Program-made: the position numbers and the translations under genes
The notes under the pieces: generated by a model
Databases searched by the model: none
Told to the model about the DNA's origin: nothing
Seen by the model: the letters and a program-made list of their open reading frames with translations, nothing else
DNA from: Chloroflexota bacterium
GTDB lineage: Bacteria; Chloroflexota; Anaerolineae; Aggregatilineales; Phototrophicaceae
DNA length: 37,681 bases
Assembly (NCBI GenBank): GCA_026706445.1
Contig: JAPOYT010000241.1
Coordinates: forward strand, 1-37,681
Direction of reading: 5' to 3'
Part shown: positions 26,510-34,459 of the stretch, one piece after another
Position numbering within the stretch: position 1 is the stretch's first letter
How the letters are laid out: each line of letters starts with the position of its first letter

Positions 26510-27263
26510 AGGCCGCGGGCATGACATAATGTGCAATCTCCGGGCACGGCAAAAAGGTTTCACGATTCTCCTCGCCATGACTGCGCTTATACATTCGATG
26601 TCCGTCTTGGCGCAGGCGAACGCCGAGGCGACGCCGGTACGCGCCAATCTTGTAACGCCCACACCGGAAGCCCCGCCGGATGCCGCTCCAACCATCACGC
26701 CAAGTTTCACGCCTACTCCATTGCCAGCCGCTCGCCTGCAAGCATTGGAGTCGGCTGGCAATGTAAATGTTCGCGCCTTGCCCGATATCGAGAGCGGCCT
26801 ACTGGGCACGATCGCGCATGGAACCGTCTATCCGGTGCTGCGCAATTATTATAGATGGTATGAATTGCGCTTTGATCTGTCTCCCAGTGGACGAGCTTGG
26901 GTATACGGCGACTTGGTGACTATAGAAGGCGACCCATCTCAGATTGAAAGAATCGACAATCTTGACGCTGTTCAGTTCGCGGCGGGATTCGCCGATTCTC
27001 CGTCTGACAGTGGGCAGGCGGGCGCAAACCCGAGGACGATCGAGATCGCGACAGTTGAGGCCGGCGCCAGGGCGGTGGAGGTAGTAGACATTACGCCGCT
27101 GCCCACATTCACGCCGCCAGCAACGCAACCGCCCTTTGTCGATCAATTGGAATTTGCCGAAGCGGAAGACCGGCGCTGGCTGGATCTGCCCCCGCTGGCG
27201 CCGATTTTAGTCTTGGCGGGATTAGGCTCTTGCGGTTTGTTGATTAGTCTTCTGCGGAGATGA
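26487..27263 (+). CDS. SH3-domain protein with C-terminal membrane anchor
   Basis: 258 residues. A hydrophobic signal-like segment (about 24-43, FTILLAMTALIHSMSVLAQA), a Pro/Thr-rich linker (TPTPEAPPDAAPT), one bacterial SH3 domain (about 85-150, GNVNVRALPDIESGLLGTIAHGTVYPVL), a second Pro/Thr-rich linker and a C-terminal transmembrane helix with two closing arginines (LAPILVLAGLGSCGLLISLLRR). Probably displayed on the outer surface and binding cell wall. It overlaps the LysM lipoprotein gene by 23 bases, so they form an envelope operon. ATG 26529 is a possible later start. Confidence 0.82.
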   Translation: MSMPFPGKGRGHDIMCNLRARQKGFTILLAMTALIHSMSVLAQANAEATPVRANLVTPTPEAPPDAAPTITPSFTPTPLPAARLQALESAGNVNVRALPDIESGLLGTIAHGTVYPVLRNYYRWYELRFDLSPSGRAWVYGDLVTIEGDPSQIERIDNLDAVQFAAGFADSPSDSGQAGANPRTIEIATVEAGARAVEVVDITPLPTFTPPATQPPFVDQLEFAEAEDRRWLDLPPLAPILVLAGLGSCGLLISLLRR

Positions 27264-27272
27264 CCAAAACAG

Positions 27273-27296
27273 GGCGGAGCAAAATGCTGCCGCCCG
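27273..27296. terminator. Hairpin between convergent genes
   Basis: GGGCGG (27273-27278) pairs with CCGCCC (27291-27296), extended inward by AGC/GCT with one bulged G. There is no T-run on either side, so it may only be a weak stop or an mRNA 3'-end stabiliser. Confidence 0.35.
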
Positions 27297-27319
27297 ATTC
27301 CATTAGATTTGCAATTTGC

Positions 27320-27745
27320 CTAGTAGCTGCCGCAGGTTCCGCAGCCCTGGCTTTCGCCGGCCGCCTCTTCGTCCGAGCCCTTGAAGGAGTGCCCGCAGCC
27401 ACAACTGGAGACCGCGTTGGGATTGTCAATGCGAAAGCCGCCGCCGATTAGACTGTCGACATAGTCGATTGTGGCGCCTTGCAAATACATCATGCTGGTC
27501 GGATCGACCAAGAGACGCACATCATCACAAGCCACAACCGTATCGCCGGCATCCGGTTCTTCCTGAAATGCCATGCCGTACTGCAAGCCGGAACAGCCGC
27601 CACCGGTCACAAACACGCGCAGTGCATGATCGGGGATTTCCCGCTGCTCTAGCAAATTCTTGATGATTGATACTGCGGCCGGTGTCACGCTCAACACCGA
27701 ACTGTCCGTCATGACGCCGACTGTCTGCTGTTCCGCTAAAGCCAT
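27320..27745 (-). CDS. A-type iron-sulfur carrier (ErpA/IscA/HesB family)
   Basis: 141 residues from ATG 27745, preferred over an upstream start at 27838 because the family domain begins just after it. The three cluster-binding cysteines are in GGGCSGLQY and SSCGCGHSF, as in the family. Unlike short ErpA/IscA proteins, it has a C-terminal acidic tail ending in Cys-Gly-Thr-Cys-Gly-Ser-Tyr, providing a further Cys-x2-Cys pair. It delivers or assembles Fe-S clusters in the cytoplasm. No isc or suf genes adjoin it. Confidence 0.92.
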   Translation of the reverse strand: MALAEQQTVGVMTDSSVLSVTPAAVSIIKNLLEQREIPDHALRVFVTGGGCSGLQYGMAFQEEPDAGDTVVACDDVRLLVDPTSMMYLQGATIDYVDSLIGGGFRIDNPNAVSSCGCGHSFKGSDEEAAGESQGCGTCGSY

Positions 27746-27985
27746 TTCTCGCCCCTTCGCCCATTGCGATCTGCCGTAATGGTAACACAGCAGGTTAAGC
27801 GTGTCAATTTTCCCTATGAGGTTTTCGAAATCAAACAAGTAGTAATGCTGACGACTCAGCTTCTCTGGCTTGCGCGATAATGTAATTCTGCATTATACGA
27901 ATCGCGGACGCCATGGTCTTTGAGCTTTGAAATTGCTAGAGATTTGGTTTGCTCGTTGTTTAGGCGACTACTATACTGGCTATCG

Positions 27986-28000
27986 TATTGACGGTCAATA
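27986..28000. promoter_or_regulatory. Perfect 15-base palindrome, candidate operator of the SH3-repeat gene
   Basis: TATTGAC-G-GTCAATA is a perfect inverted repeat 35 bases before ATG 28036. A TATACT (27972-27977) lies just upstream and could be a -10, putting the palindrome at the transcription start, where a repressor would act. Nothing else is clear in 27746-28035. Confidence 0.4.
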
Positions 28001-28035
28001 AGTACGCCATTAGGTCGTTTCGGGGGAATTACAGT

Positions 28036-29157
28036 ATGGTAAAGCACACCAATATTCGCAAATGGCTCATTTTTCTGGCGACAATGACTTTGCTTGCTCT
28101 TGCGTCGACGGCTGCGCTAGCGCAGTTGGCGACGCCAATTGTAATTGTCAACACATATCGGTTGAACGTGAGAAGCGGCCCCGGCGCGGGGCACGCCATC
28201 CTTACAACCGTAGCAGGCGGCACAGAATTGCCAGTCACGATGCTTTCGGGTGATCGCAAATGGTATCAAGTAACGAGTTCCGTTGGTACCGGCTGGCTTC
28301 ATTCAGCCTATGCCGTGCCACGGGGAGATTTCTCCCGCGTACCGCGACAGGGCTTGCCAACCAATTTGGCTAGCGGAACCAACATACCAGCGGACGCTCC
28401 ACACGTTGTTGTAAATACCGCTTACCTGAACATACGAACGGGTCCAGGCGTCGGGCATACGATCCTTACAACAGTAAAAGGCGGAACGGCTTTGGCAGTG
28501 ACAGCCATCGACAGCGGGGGCGTCTGGTATCAGGTGGAGACATCCGCCGGCGCAGGCTGGCTTAACCGGAGCTATACGGTTGCGCGCGGGAGCTTTTCTG
28601 GCGTACCGCGAGAGGGCATACCAGCGGGTGGCGATTTGGCCGGCGGGACGAACTTTCCAGCTGGTTCGCCGCACTTGGTCGTCAATACCGCCTTCCTGAA
28701 TGTGAGAACCGGTCCGGGCGCTGGCCACAGCATTCTGACTGTCGTAAAGGGCGGCACGAATCTGCTTGTGACCGAAATCGACAGCGGCGGTGTCTGGTAT
28801 AAGGTCGAGACGTCCGCGGGACCTGGTTGGGTAAACTCCAACTACACCGTGGGGCGCGGCAACTTCTCCAGTATATCGCGATCCGGCGCCGGATCTAGCG
28901 GACCACGAGAGGGCGCGCACTTGTCCGGACCAACGCCACGCGCGGTCGTCAACACGGCGCACCTTAATATTCGTACCGGTCCGGGTGCTGGATATGCAGT
29001 CATTACCGATGTTCCAGGCGGCACAACGCTTGAAATTCTTGGCATGTCGTCCGGTCGCAATTGGTACAAGGTTCAAGGCAGCTTCGGTCAAGGCTGGCTG
29101 AACAACAATTACGTTGTATTCCGCGGCGACTTCAGTCAAGTTAGGGTCGTTAGCTAG
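28036..29157 (+). CDS. Secreted protein of four tandem bacterial SH3 domains
   Basis: 373 residues from ATG 28036, preceded by GGGGGAA. A signal peptide (KWLIFLATMTLLALASTAALAQ) is followed by four SH3_3 domains of about 65 residues at roughly 85-residue spacing, each with an Asn-(Val/Ile)-Arg-(Ser/Thr)-Gly-Pro-Gly core, Gly-His or Gly-Tyr then a TTV/TVV step, a Gly-Gly-Thr turn, Trp-Tyr-(Gln/Lys)-Val and a Gly-Trp-(Leu/Val) close. Repeats 2 and 3 are nearly identical for long stretches, repeat 4 the most diverged. There is no anchor or enzymatic domain. Probably a wall-binding surface protein; target unknown. Domain number may vary by recombination between repeats. Confidence 0.9.
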   Translation: MVKHTNIRKWLIFLATMTLLALASTAALAQLATPIVIVNTYRLNVRSGPGAGHAILTTVAGGTELPVTMLSGDRKWYQVTSSVGTGWLHSAYAVPRGDFSRVPRQGLPTNLASGTNIPADAPHVVVNTAYLNIRTGPGVGHTILTTVKGGTALAVTAIDSGGVWYQVETSAGAGWLNRSYTVARGSFSGVPREGIPAGGDLAGGTNFPAGSPHLVVNTAFLNVRTGPGAGHSILTVVKGGTNLLVTEIDSGGVWYKVETSAGPGWVNSNYTVGRGNFSSISRSGAGSSGPREGAHLSGPTPRAVVNTAHLNIRTGPGAGYAVITDVPGGTTLEILGMSSGRNWYKVQGSFGQGWLNNNYVVFRGDFSQVRVVS

Positions 29158-29196
29158 CCGAGCGTTCTATTCAATCCACTGAGCGAGATATACAAT

Positions 29197-29225
29197 ACAC
29201 CCTGTCGTTTTTGGCGGGGTGTTTT
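29197..29225 (+). terminator. Terminator after the SH3-repeat gene
   Basis: ACACCCTG (29197-29204) pairs with CGGGGTGT (29215-29222), including one G-T, around a ten-base loop and is followed by a short T-run. It ends just before the ribosome site of the TPR gene. Confidence 0.65.
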
Positions 29226-29241
29226 GATTGGAGCGCAGCAC

Positions 29242-31254
29242 ATGCTAAACGCGGCCGAAAAAATGAAGACGCTTGGCCGCCAGCCCAGCGATACCGGCGC
29301 GCCGACATCAATCTTTGGCAGCGCCGCCGGCTTGGCGCAAACCATTCAAACGGATGAACAATACCGAATAGGGATGTATCCAATCCTGTGCCAGGAAATG
29401 CCCGAAGTCGCCATGGGCCTGGCTTCATGCCTCTGCTACTTGCTGGAGCAGTATGACGATACGCGGGTTTATCGCTGTTTTGCAAGAATCGGCGAAACGG
29501 ACGAAAACACCGAAATCACTACTTCGGATTATCAGTTCAGGGTCGCTGATTGGGAAATGGACGGCTTGGCGGATAACGTGACTCTCGACGGGACGTTTCG
29601 GCGTGATTCCGACCGATTTGAGCTGAGTCTGGCAATTGACGCAAGCCTTTCGCTGACCGACGACGACAGCTTCTCGCTGGATTACGAATTTGAGTCACTG
29701 GCGGCCGCTGTCACGGAGTTGCCCGCTGTCGCCGAGAACATTTACCGCAGACTGGCAGGCGATTCTAATACTGTCGCAATTATCGAATATAGTTCGGTTC
29801 CGAGAGGCTTAGGCGCATTGGAAAGCCTGCTGGAAAGCGTCTTTGGCTGGAACCTTGATGTATTTCTCTATCTCTGGGATGTTGAATGGGAAGAGGATGA
29901 AATAAGAGACCAGTTCCAGGAAGTGGCCGATCTATGCAAAATGCACTCGAGTGAATTTGCCTATTGGTGTCTTGGTATGCTGGCCAAACAGGCGATGCAG
30001 CCCGGAATCAGCGATATCGGCGAGATTGTCGTCCCGCTCGTCCGCCGCGCGTTTTCTCATGACATGGAGGCCGCCGCCGGCGCGTCTGCGGCTTCCTTGG
30101 GCATGTCAAAGCTGGGTCACGCGCAGAGCGCGATCGCCTTCCTGCGGCCGTTTCTGCGAAGCGATGCCGACGCCTCCGTCTGGCGCGCCATGACCGAGAT
30201 ATTGCTGGATTCTGGCCATTTTGACGAGGCGATAGATAACACGCAGCTTGCCTTGGAAAGCGGACTGCAGCATCCTGCGCTCTATTGGCAATACGCTCAG
30301 CTCTTGATGGCGGCTGAGGTCAACAGTTGGAGTGTGCAAGATGTGCTGCTGATTGATCCCGATGAGCACAACGAAGCGGAACATATCACAGTTGAAATCG
30401 CAAACGCGCTGAAATTATTTATAAATGAGAGCAAAGAAGATCTTGGCGCTCTTCAGTTGGCGCTTACCTATATGATTGATGCTAACGATGACGAGCTATG
30501 GATATACTTTGAGCGACTGTCAAAACAAGATGATGAAGGTACGCTTACCGGCGACATCATCGACCGATTGATTGAGCTTGAGGACTACGACCGCGCCTAC
30601 GATATCCTAGAGCGCCAGCTGGATTCCAACCCGTACGCTTACGTACATCTGGCGCAGCTAGCTCTGGTCGATACGGATTCGGCAATGGCGCTTGAATTGA
30701 TCGAGGCATGCCGCGCCAAGTTTGCTGAAATCGACGACGATTTGGAGCTGGAACTTCAGCGAATTAAGTTGCAGGCAACGCTGCCGTTATTTGACGCGCG
30801 CTATGCGGAGATCAAAGTCATACTGAGCGCGAATCGACCAGTGTCGGAAGACCAGGTCGATCTGCTTGAACAGGCGATCGAGCATGCGCCTAAGCTAGTA
30901 GATCTTCATCTGTTGCTGTCACAGTGCTATAGAAGCTGGCGGGACGCCGATAGCGCGTTTGAAGTGCTGCGCGAGGCCGAACAGCTAGCGGGATCGGATC
31001 CGAAAATCGACTTGGGACTTGTTCAGATCCTCTGGGAACGCAACGAACGCGAAGATGCCGTAAGCAAGCTCAACGACGCCTTGGAACGTTTTCCGCGCGA
31101 TGTCTACTTGCTGGCGCAAATGGCGAATTGTCTAATCGAAAACAACCAGTTTGAAGATGCGCGACAGTATATCGCTCGCGCCGAGACCATCGCGCCATCC
31201 CACCGCGCAATTTGGCAGGTCAGGCGGCTCGTAGCGCAAAAGATGGCGGAGTAA
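29242..31254 (+). CDS. Large TPR-repeat protein, unknown function
   Basis: 670 residues from ATG 29242, with GGAG nine bases upstream; a TTG at 29224 would add six residues inside the terminator. No signal peptide or membrane helix, so cytoplasmic. The N-terminal ~200 residues are acidic and non-repetitive (TDDDSFSLDYEFESLAAAVTELP), resembling no family I recognise. From about 230 to the end it is a solenoid of helix pairs, with clear TPR motifs near 310-345 (WRAMTEILLDSGHFDEAIDNTQLALESG) and in the last 130 residues. Probably a protein-binding scaffold. The neighbours give no hint of partners. Confidence 0.85.
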   Translation: MLNAAEKMKTLGRQPSDTGAPTSIFGSAAGLAQTIQTDEQYRIGMYPILCQEMPEVAMGLASCLCYLLEQYDDTRVYRCFARIGETDENTEITTSDYQFRVADWEMDGLADNVTLDGTFRRDSDRFELSLAIDASLSLTDDDSFSLDYEFESLAAAVTELPAVAENIYRRLAGDSNTVAIIEYSSVPRGLGALESLLESVFGWNLDVFLYLWDVEWEEDEIRDQFQEVADLCKMHSSEFAYWCLGMLAKQAMQPGISDIGEIVVPLVRRAFSHDMEAAAGASAASLGMSKLGHAQSAIAFLRPFLRSDADASVWRAMTEILLDSGHFDEAIDNTQLALESGLQHPALYWQYAQLLMAAEVNSWSVQDVLLIDPDEHNEAEHITVEIANALKLFINESKEDLGALQLALTYMIDANDDELWIYFERLSKQDDEGTLTGDIIDRLIELEDYDRAYDILERQLDSNPYAYVHLAQLALVDTDSAMALELIEACRAKFAEIDDDLELELQRIKLQATLPLFDARYAEIKVILSANRPVSEDQVDLLEQAIEHAPKLVDLHLLLSQCYRSWRDADSAFEVLREAEQLAGSDPKIDLGLVQILWERNEREDAVSKLNDALERFPRDVYLLAQMANCLIENNQFEDARQYIARAETIAPSHRAIWQVRRLVAQKMAE

Positions 31255-31256
31255 CA

Positions 31257-31868
31257 TCAGTCCAGATCCACGGGAAGAACGGCGCCGGCTGTTCTCTCCC
31301 TTAGTTCAATTGCGAAGCAGTTGAGATCATTTGTCACAAATCGGGCGATCACGAGGATCTCAGCGCCAAACTCTTCGTCCTCTATCATCCCGTTATGGGC
31401 GTCAATCATCCGTCTGACAATGTTGTAAAGCGAGTAGGGCATTTCAAGCCCCACCGTCTTCCTGTCCACCTTACGCTCAGTTTTCAGCTTCCGCAGCGCC
31501 TCTTGCGCGGACTCGGTATAGGCGCGGACCAATCCACCGGCGCCAAGCTTTGTTCCGTCGAAGAAACGCGCGGTCACCAGCAGGATATCACCAATGCCGG
31601 AACCGCGCAGGACCGCCAGGGTTGGGGGACCGGCCGTGCCGGTCGGTTCGCCGTCATCACTCATTCCCTCGGTGACCGAATTGCCGAAGCCGACGCGAAA
31701 AGCGTAAACGTGATGGTTGGCGGCGGGCAGTCTTGAGCGCAGCTCAGCCAGGCGGTGTCGCGCCTCCGCAACCGTCGGCGCTAACTGTATTGTGGTCAGA
31801 AAACGAGATTTTCGTATGACAATTTCGGTTGTGACTGTTTCCGCGGGAATCAGATAACCGTCTGGCAT
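31257..31868 (-). CDS. YigZ/IMPACT family protein
   Basis: 203 residues from ATG 31868 (ATG 31877 and a TTG at 31904 are alternatives; none has a good ribosome site). The IMPACT (UPF0029) domain is clear: KSRFLTTIQ, HHVYAFRVG, SDDGEPTGTAGPP and TKLGAGGLVRAY, followed by the DUF1949 ferredoxin-like C-terminal domain. The family binds nucleic acids or ribosome-associated factors, but the bacterial role is not settled. It ends two bases from the TPR stop, convergent. Confidence 0.93.
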   Translation of the reverse strand: MPDGYLIPAETVTTEIVIRKSRFLTTIQLAPTVAEARHRLAELRSRLPAANHHVYAFRVGFGNSVTEGMSDDGEPTGTAGPPTLAVLRGSGIGDILLVTARFFDGTKLGAGGLVRAYTESAQEALRKLKTERKVDRKTVGLEMPYSLYNIVRRMIDAHNGMIEDEEFGAEILVIARFVTNDLNCFAIELRERTAGAVLPVDLD

Positions 31869-32014
31869 AGCGCACATTTGCAGACTAGGTAGAGGAGGGC
31901 ACAATCTGCTGAAAGCGCCTGTCTCGACGATCTGTTAGGCAGAGCTAAGAGACATACTTGTTTAACTCTTTATACATCTGTTTCTATGGGATTATAAATT
32001 GTCGTCAAAGCAGC

Positions 32015-32974
32015 TTAGGCGCAAAGCGGGTCTTCGTTGTCCCAGCGGTTGCTTTTGATCTCCGCGACACCGGCCAGTTGCGCGCGAGCCTCATGCCAGA
32101 GCCTTTCCCATTCGCGGTAATCGTCAAGCGTCGACTCGGGATCGAGGCGGCTCTGCGCGACGAAGCCGGGGAAATGCGGACGGCCAGTCGCTTGACCGAT
32201 CGGGTTATAGCGCAGATCAAAGCTCCAGCGGAAGGCGTCGCTTTGGTTTTCGAGCGAGCCATGCTTGCACATCGGGTGGAAGAAGAGCACGCCGCCCGGT
32301 TTCAGCGGCACTGGTCGGGCTTGCTCCTGCTCAATCAAGGCGTCCGGGATTCCCAACTGATTGCTGATCGTGCAATGCAAGGCGATTCCTTTGCGGTGGC
32401 TTTTGGGCGCCACTTGCAGGCAGCCGTTCTCCGGCGTCGCTTCGCTGACCGCTACCCAACAGGTCAGCATTTTGGTCTCGTCGGCTTCGGGCAAGGCAAC
32501 GCCATTGTCCTGATGCCAGCGAGTCGCGCCGACCAAGGCGTTATCCACATCTTCCTTTTCGATGACTCTCGCCGGCGGCTTAATGCGCACGTGCTGGATC
32601 GGATTGCTGTAGATTTCGCCTCCGATAAGGGACTCAACAGCCGACAGCAGCCTGGGACTGCGCAGCAAATCAAATACGGCAGGTCCGCAATGTATCGGCG
32701 TATCGGCGCGAATGTTGCCGTTTGGCAGCGCGATATCAAAAGCCTGATAATAATCGCAGCCGGCGCGATAAACCTCGACCAGCCGCTTTTCAAATGGCAG
32801 GTCGCTATAAGGTTCGTCGAGGCGCCCTTCGGCAACCCACTGCTCGCACAAGTCGTCCAGCAGCCGCTGGTACTCATCAATCACCGGCTTGATATCCAGT
32901 TCGTAATCCAGCAGCCGATCGACCGCCAAGTAGCCGTCCTCGTGGAATTTTTCAATTTGCTCGCAGGTTAACAT
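32015..32974 (-). CDS. Phytanoyl-CoA dioxygenase (PhyH) family Fe(II)/2-oxoglutarate oxygenase
   Basis: About 319 residues. The iron triad is visible: His and Asp in RWHQDNG, distal His in HPMCKHGS, and the 2-oxoglutarate Arg in FRWSFDLRY (H156, D158, H240 and R251 when counted from the ATG at 32980). Start at ATG 32974 fits the GAGG placed eight bases before it better than ATG 32980. The family hydroxylates acyl-CoAs, small metabolites or halogenates; the substrate cannot be told. It sits 20 bases behind the yjbQ remnant and was probably once co-transcribed with it. Confidence 0.92.
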   Translation of the reverse strand: MLTCEQIEKFHEDGYLAVDRLLDYELDIKPVIDEYQRLLDDLCEQWVAEGRLDEPYSDLPFEKRLVEVYRAGCDYYQAFDIALPNGNIRADTPIHCGPAVFDLLRSPRLLSAVESLIGGEIYSNPIQHVRIKPPARVIEKEDVDNALVGATRWHQDNGVALPEADETKMLTCWVAVSEATPENGCLQVAPKSHRKGIALHCTISNQLGIPDALIEQEQARPVPLKPGGVLFFHPMCKHGSLENQSDAFRWSFDLRYNPIGQATGRPHFPGFVAQSRLDPESTLDDYREWERLWHEARAQLAGVAEIKSNRWDNEDPLCA

Positions 32975-32994
32975 TTCCATAGCCTCTTTTTCTA

Positions 32995-33171
32995 CTAAGG
33001 AGTCTCAACAACGGTGCACATCAGCTTTCGCCGCCGCGGTCCGTCCAACTCCAAGAGCAGTATACTTTGCCAGACGCCCAAGAGCAACTTGCCGTCCACA
33101 ATTGGAAGCGTCAGCGATGTGCCGGTGAGAGCGCTGGTGAGGTGGGCGGAAGTGTGAACTATAACAAGTTC
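32995..33171 (-). pseudogene. yjbQ: C-terminal fragment of yjbQ (UPF0047)
   Basis: The minus-strand frame ending at TAG 32995-32997 reads THTSAHLTSALTG-like then LPIVDGKLLLGVWQSILLLELDGPRRR, the unmistakable C-terminal third of YjbQ, whose usual length is about 140 residues. Only about 55 family-like residues remain. Upstream the frame closes at TGA 33174-33172, inside the last codons of the S16-HNH gene, with no start codon or ribosome site. The gene is therefore cut, with the break between about 33145 and 33170, at the boundary to the AT-richer helicase block. Confidence 0.85.
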
Positions 33172-34373
33172 TCAGTAACTTCTAGGAGCATCTTGAGATC
33201 AATGATATGTCGCTCCGTAAAGCGGATTTCTTTATCTTTACCAATTAATTTGATCTTCACATCATACTGTTGGCCGGATTCATAGGATGATACCTGTTCG
33301 AGAAAGTCTGGAATAAACTCTCTCGCACCCGTTAGAAACTGAGCACAATGGTTGGCACAAAGACAAAGTACATTGGCAGGATCGTCAAGAAAACTGCCTT
33401 GTGTGTATGACTCAATATATAGACCTTCGAAATATGGCTCTCCGTCATGCTTAGGAAAAGTGTAACAACAGATCTGACAGCGCCCTCCGTATTGCTGTTT
33501 GAGGAATTCTCGAGTCGCTCCGTCCTTTCCTTCCCATTTTTTCGTGAGTACTTGTCTTGTTCGTTCAACTATGTCGGGTTCATTTTTTCTAGCTGCCTCT
33601 AATTGTTCCTTTTTTCGTTTTGCTCTGAATTTTGGATTGGCTAGAGGCCTTGGCGGGGAAAAGTCATCATTTAACTGTGTTTTACCGGGACGGTTCAAGT
33701 CGCTATATAATCTGCTCTTTTCTGAATTTGTAGTGCGGACATTCTCTACATTTCCATTCGGTTGTTGTTCTAGCTTATCCGCACCCTCTTCTCGTTCTCC
33801 TACTTCATCTGGATCAACTACAGGATGGCAGTCTTTTTCCTCTATGCATTCATCTGTAACATTAGGCCGTTCTGCCAGAATATTCGGATCACTATCACTT
33901 AGAGCATCGTCGCTCTGCTCTAGAACCTCTATCTGACCATCGTTCGGTTTATCCGTATTGTCATTAGGAGGTTTATCGGTGTCGAGTCGGGGAGCCTCAC
34001 GCACCTTTATCTTGCTTTCACCATCAGCGGGCGCCGGGTAATTGGTTTTCGGACTCGGCAACTCTTTACGATTTTCTTCAGCCTCTTTTATCAGATCTTC
34101 CATGCTTTCACCGGCCCTCAAACGTTGGAATCTTTCCCATGTACCGGTATGATCAAGTATCCTGCGCACTGGATCACTCGGCTGCGCGCCTACACCGAGC
34201 CAATATAAAGCACGATCTTCTTTGATTACCTCCGTAGCCGGACGCGTGCGTGGGTTATAATGACCAATATTCTCCAGATACTTGCCGTTTCTAGCCCTGC
34301 GTTGGTCAATCACGACAATTCGATACGATGGCTGACGTTTGGAGCCCTGGCGACGCAAGCGAATACGAACCAT
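33159..34373 (-). CDS. Ribosomal protein S16 fused to an HNH-like zinc domain
   Basis: 404 residues from ATG 34373, with GGAGAG eight bases upstream; a longer frame to 34463 adds a leader of unrelated sequence. Residues 1-85 are a full S16 domain (MVRIRLRRQGSKRQPSYRIV, ENIGHYNPRT, DRALYWLGVGAQPSD). Residues 95-265 form a highly acidic, Asp/Glu/Pro/Asn-rich linker, probably disordered. Residues 265-404 are an HNH-like domain with C299-x2-C302 and C337-x-C339-x2-H342-C343. This domain family occurs with helicases and NO VEIN-type proteins in bacterial defence loci (from memory). The nuclease His residues are partly replaced (GLYIESY where His-x2 would be expected), so cleavage is uncertain. Follows the helicase by 86 bases on the same strand. 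Confidence 0.88.
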   Translation of the reverse strand: MVRIRLRRQGSKRQPSYRIVVIDQRRARNGKYLENIGHYNPRTRPATEVIKEDRALYWLGVGAQPSDPVRRILDHTGTWERFQRLRAGESMEDLIKEAEENRKELPSPKTNYPAPADGESKIKVREAPRLDTDKPPNDNTDKPNDGQIEVLEQSDDALSDSDPNILAERPNVTDECIEEKDCHPVVDPDEVGEREEGADKLEQQPNGNVENVRTTNSEKSRLYSDLNRPGKTQLNDDFSPPRPLANPKFRAKRKKEQLEAARKNEPDIVERTRQVLTKKWEGKDGATREFLKQQYGGRCQICCYTFPKHDGEPYFEGLYIESYTQGSFLDDPANVLCLCANHCAQFLTGAREFIPDFLEQVSSYESGQQYDVKIKLIGKDKEIRFTERHIIDLKMLLEVTENLL

Positions 34374-34459
34374 ATCTTGTTCTCTCCCAAGAACTGACAT
34401 TCCGATTCGAGCCAGCTTAGACACACAACTCGTAATAAGCGCAATGATATCAGGCAGCA

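Noticed and set aside
31958..32971. 337-codon plus-strand ORF
   Set aside because: Antisense to the PhyH-family gene with intact iron triad.
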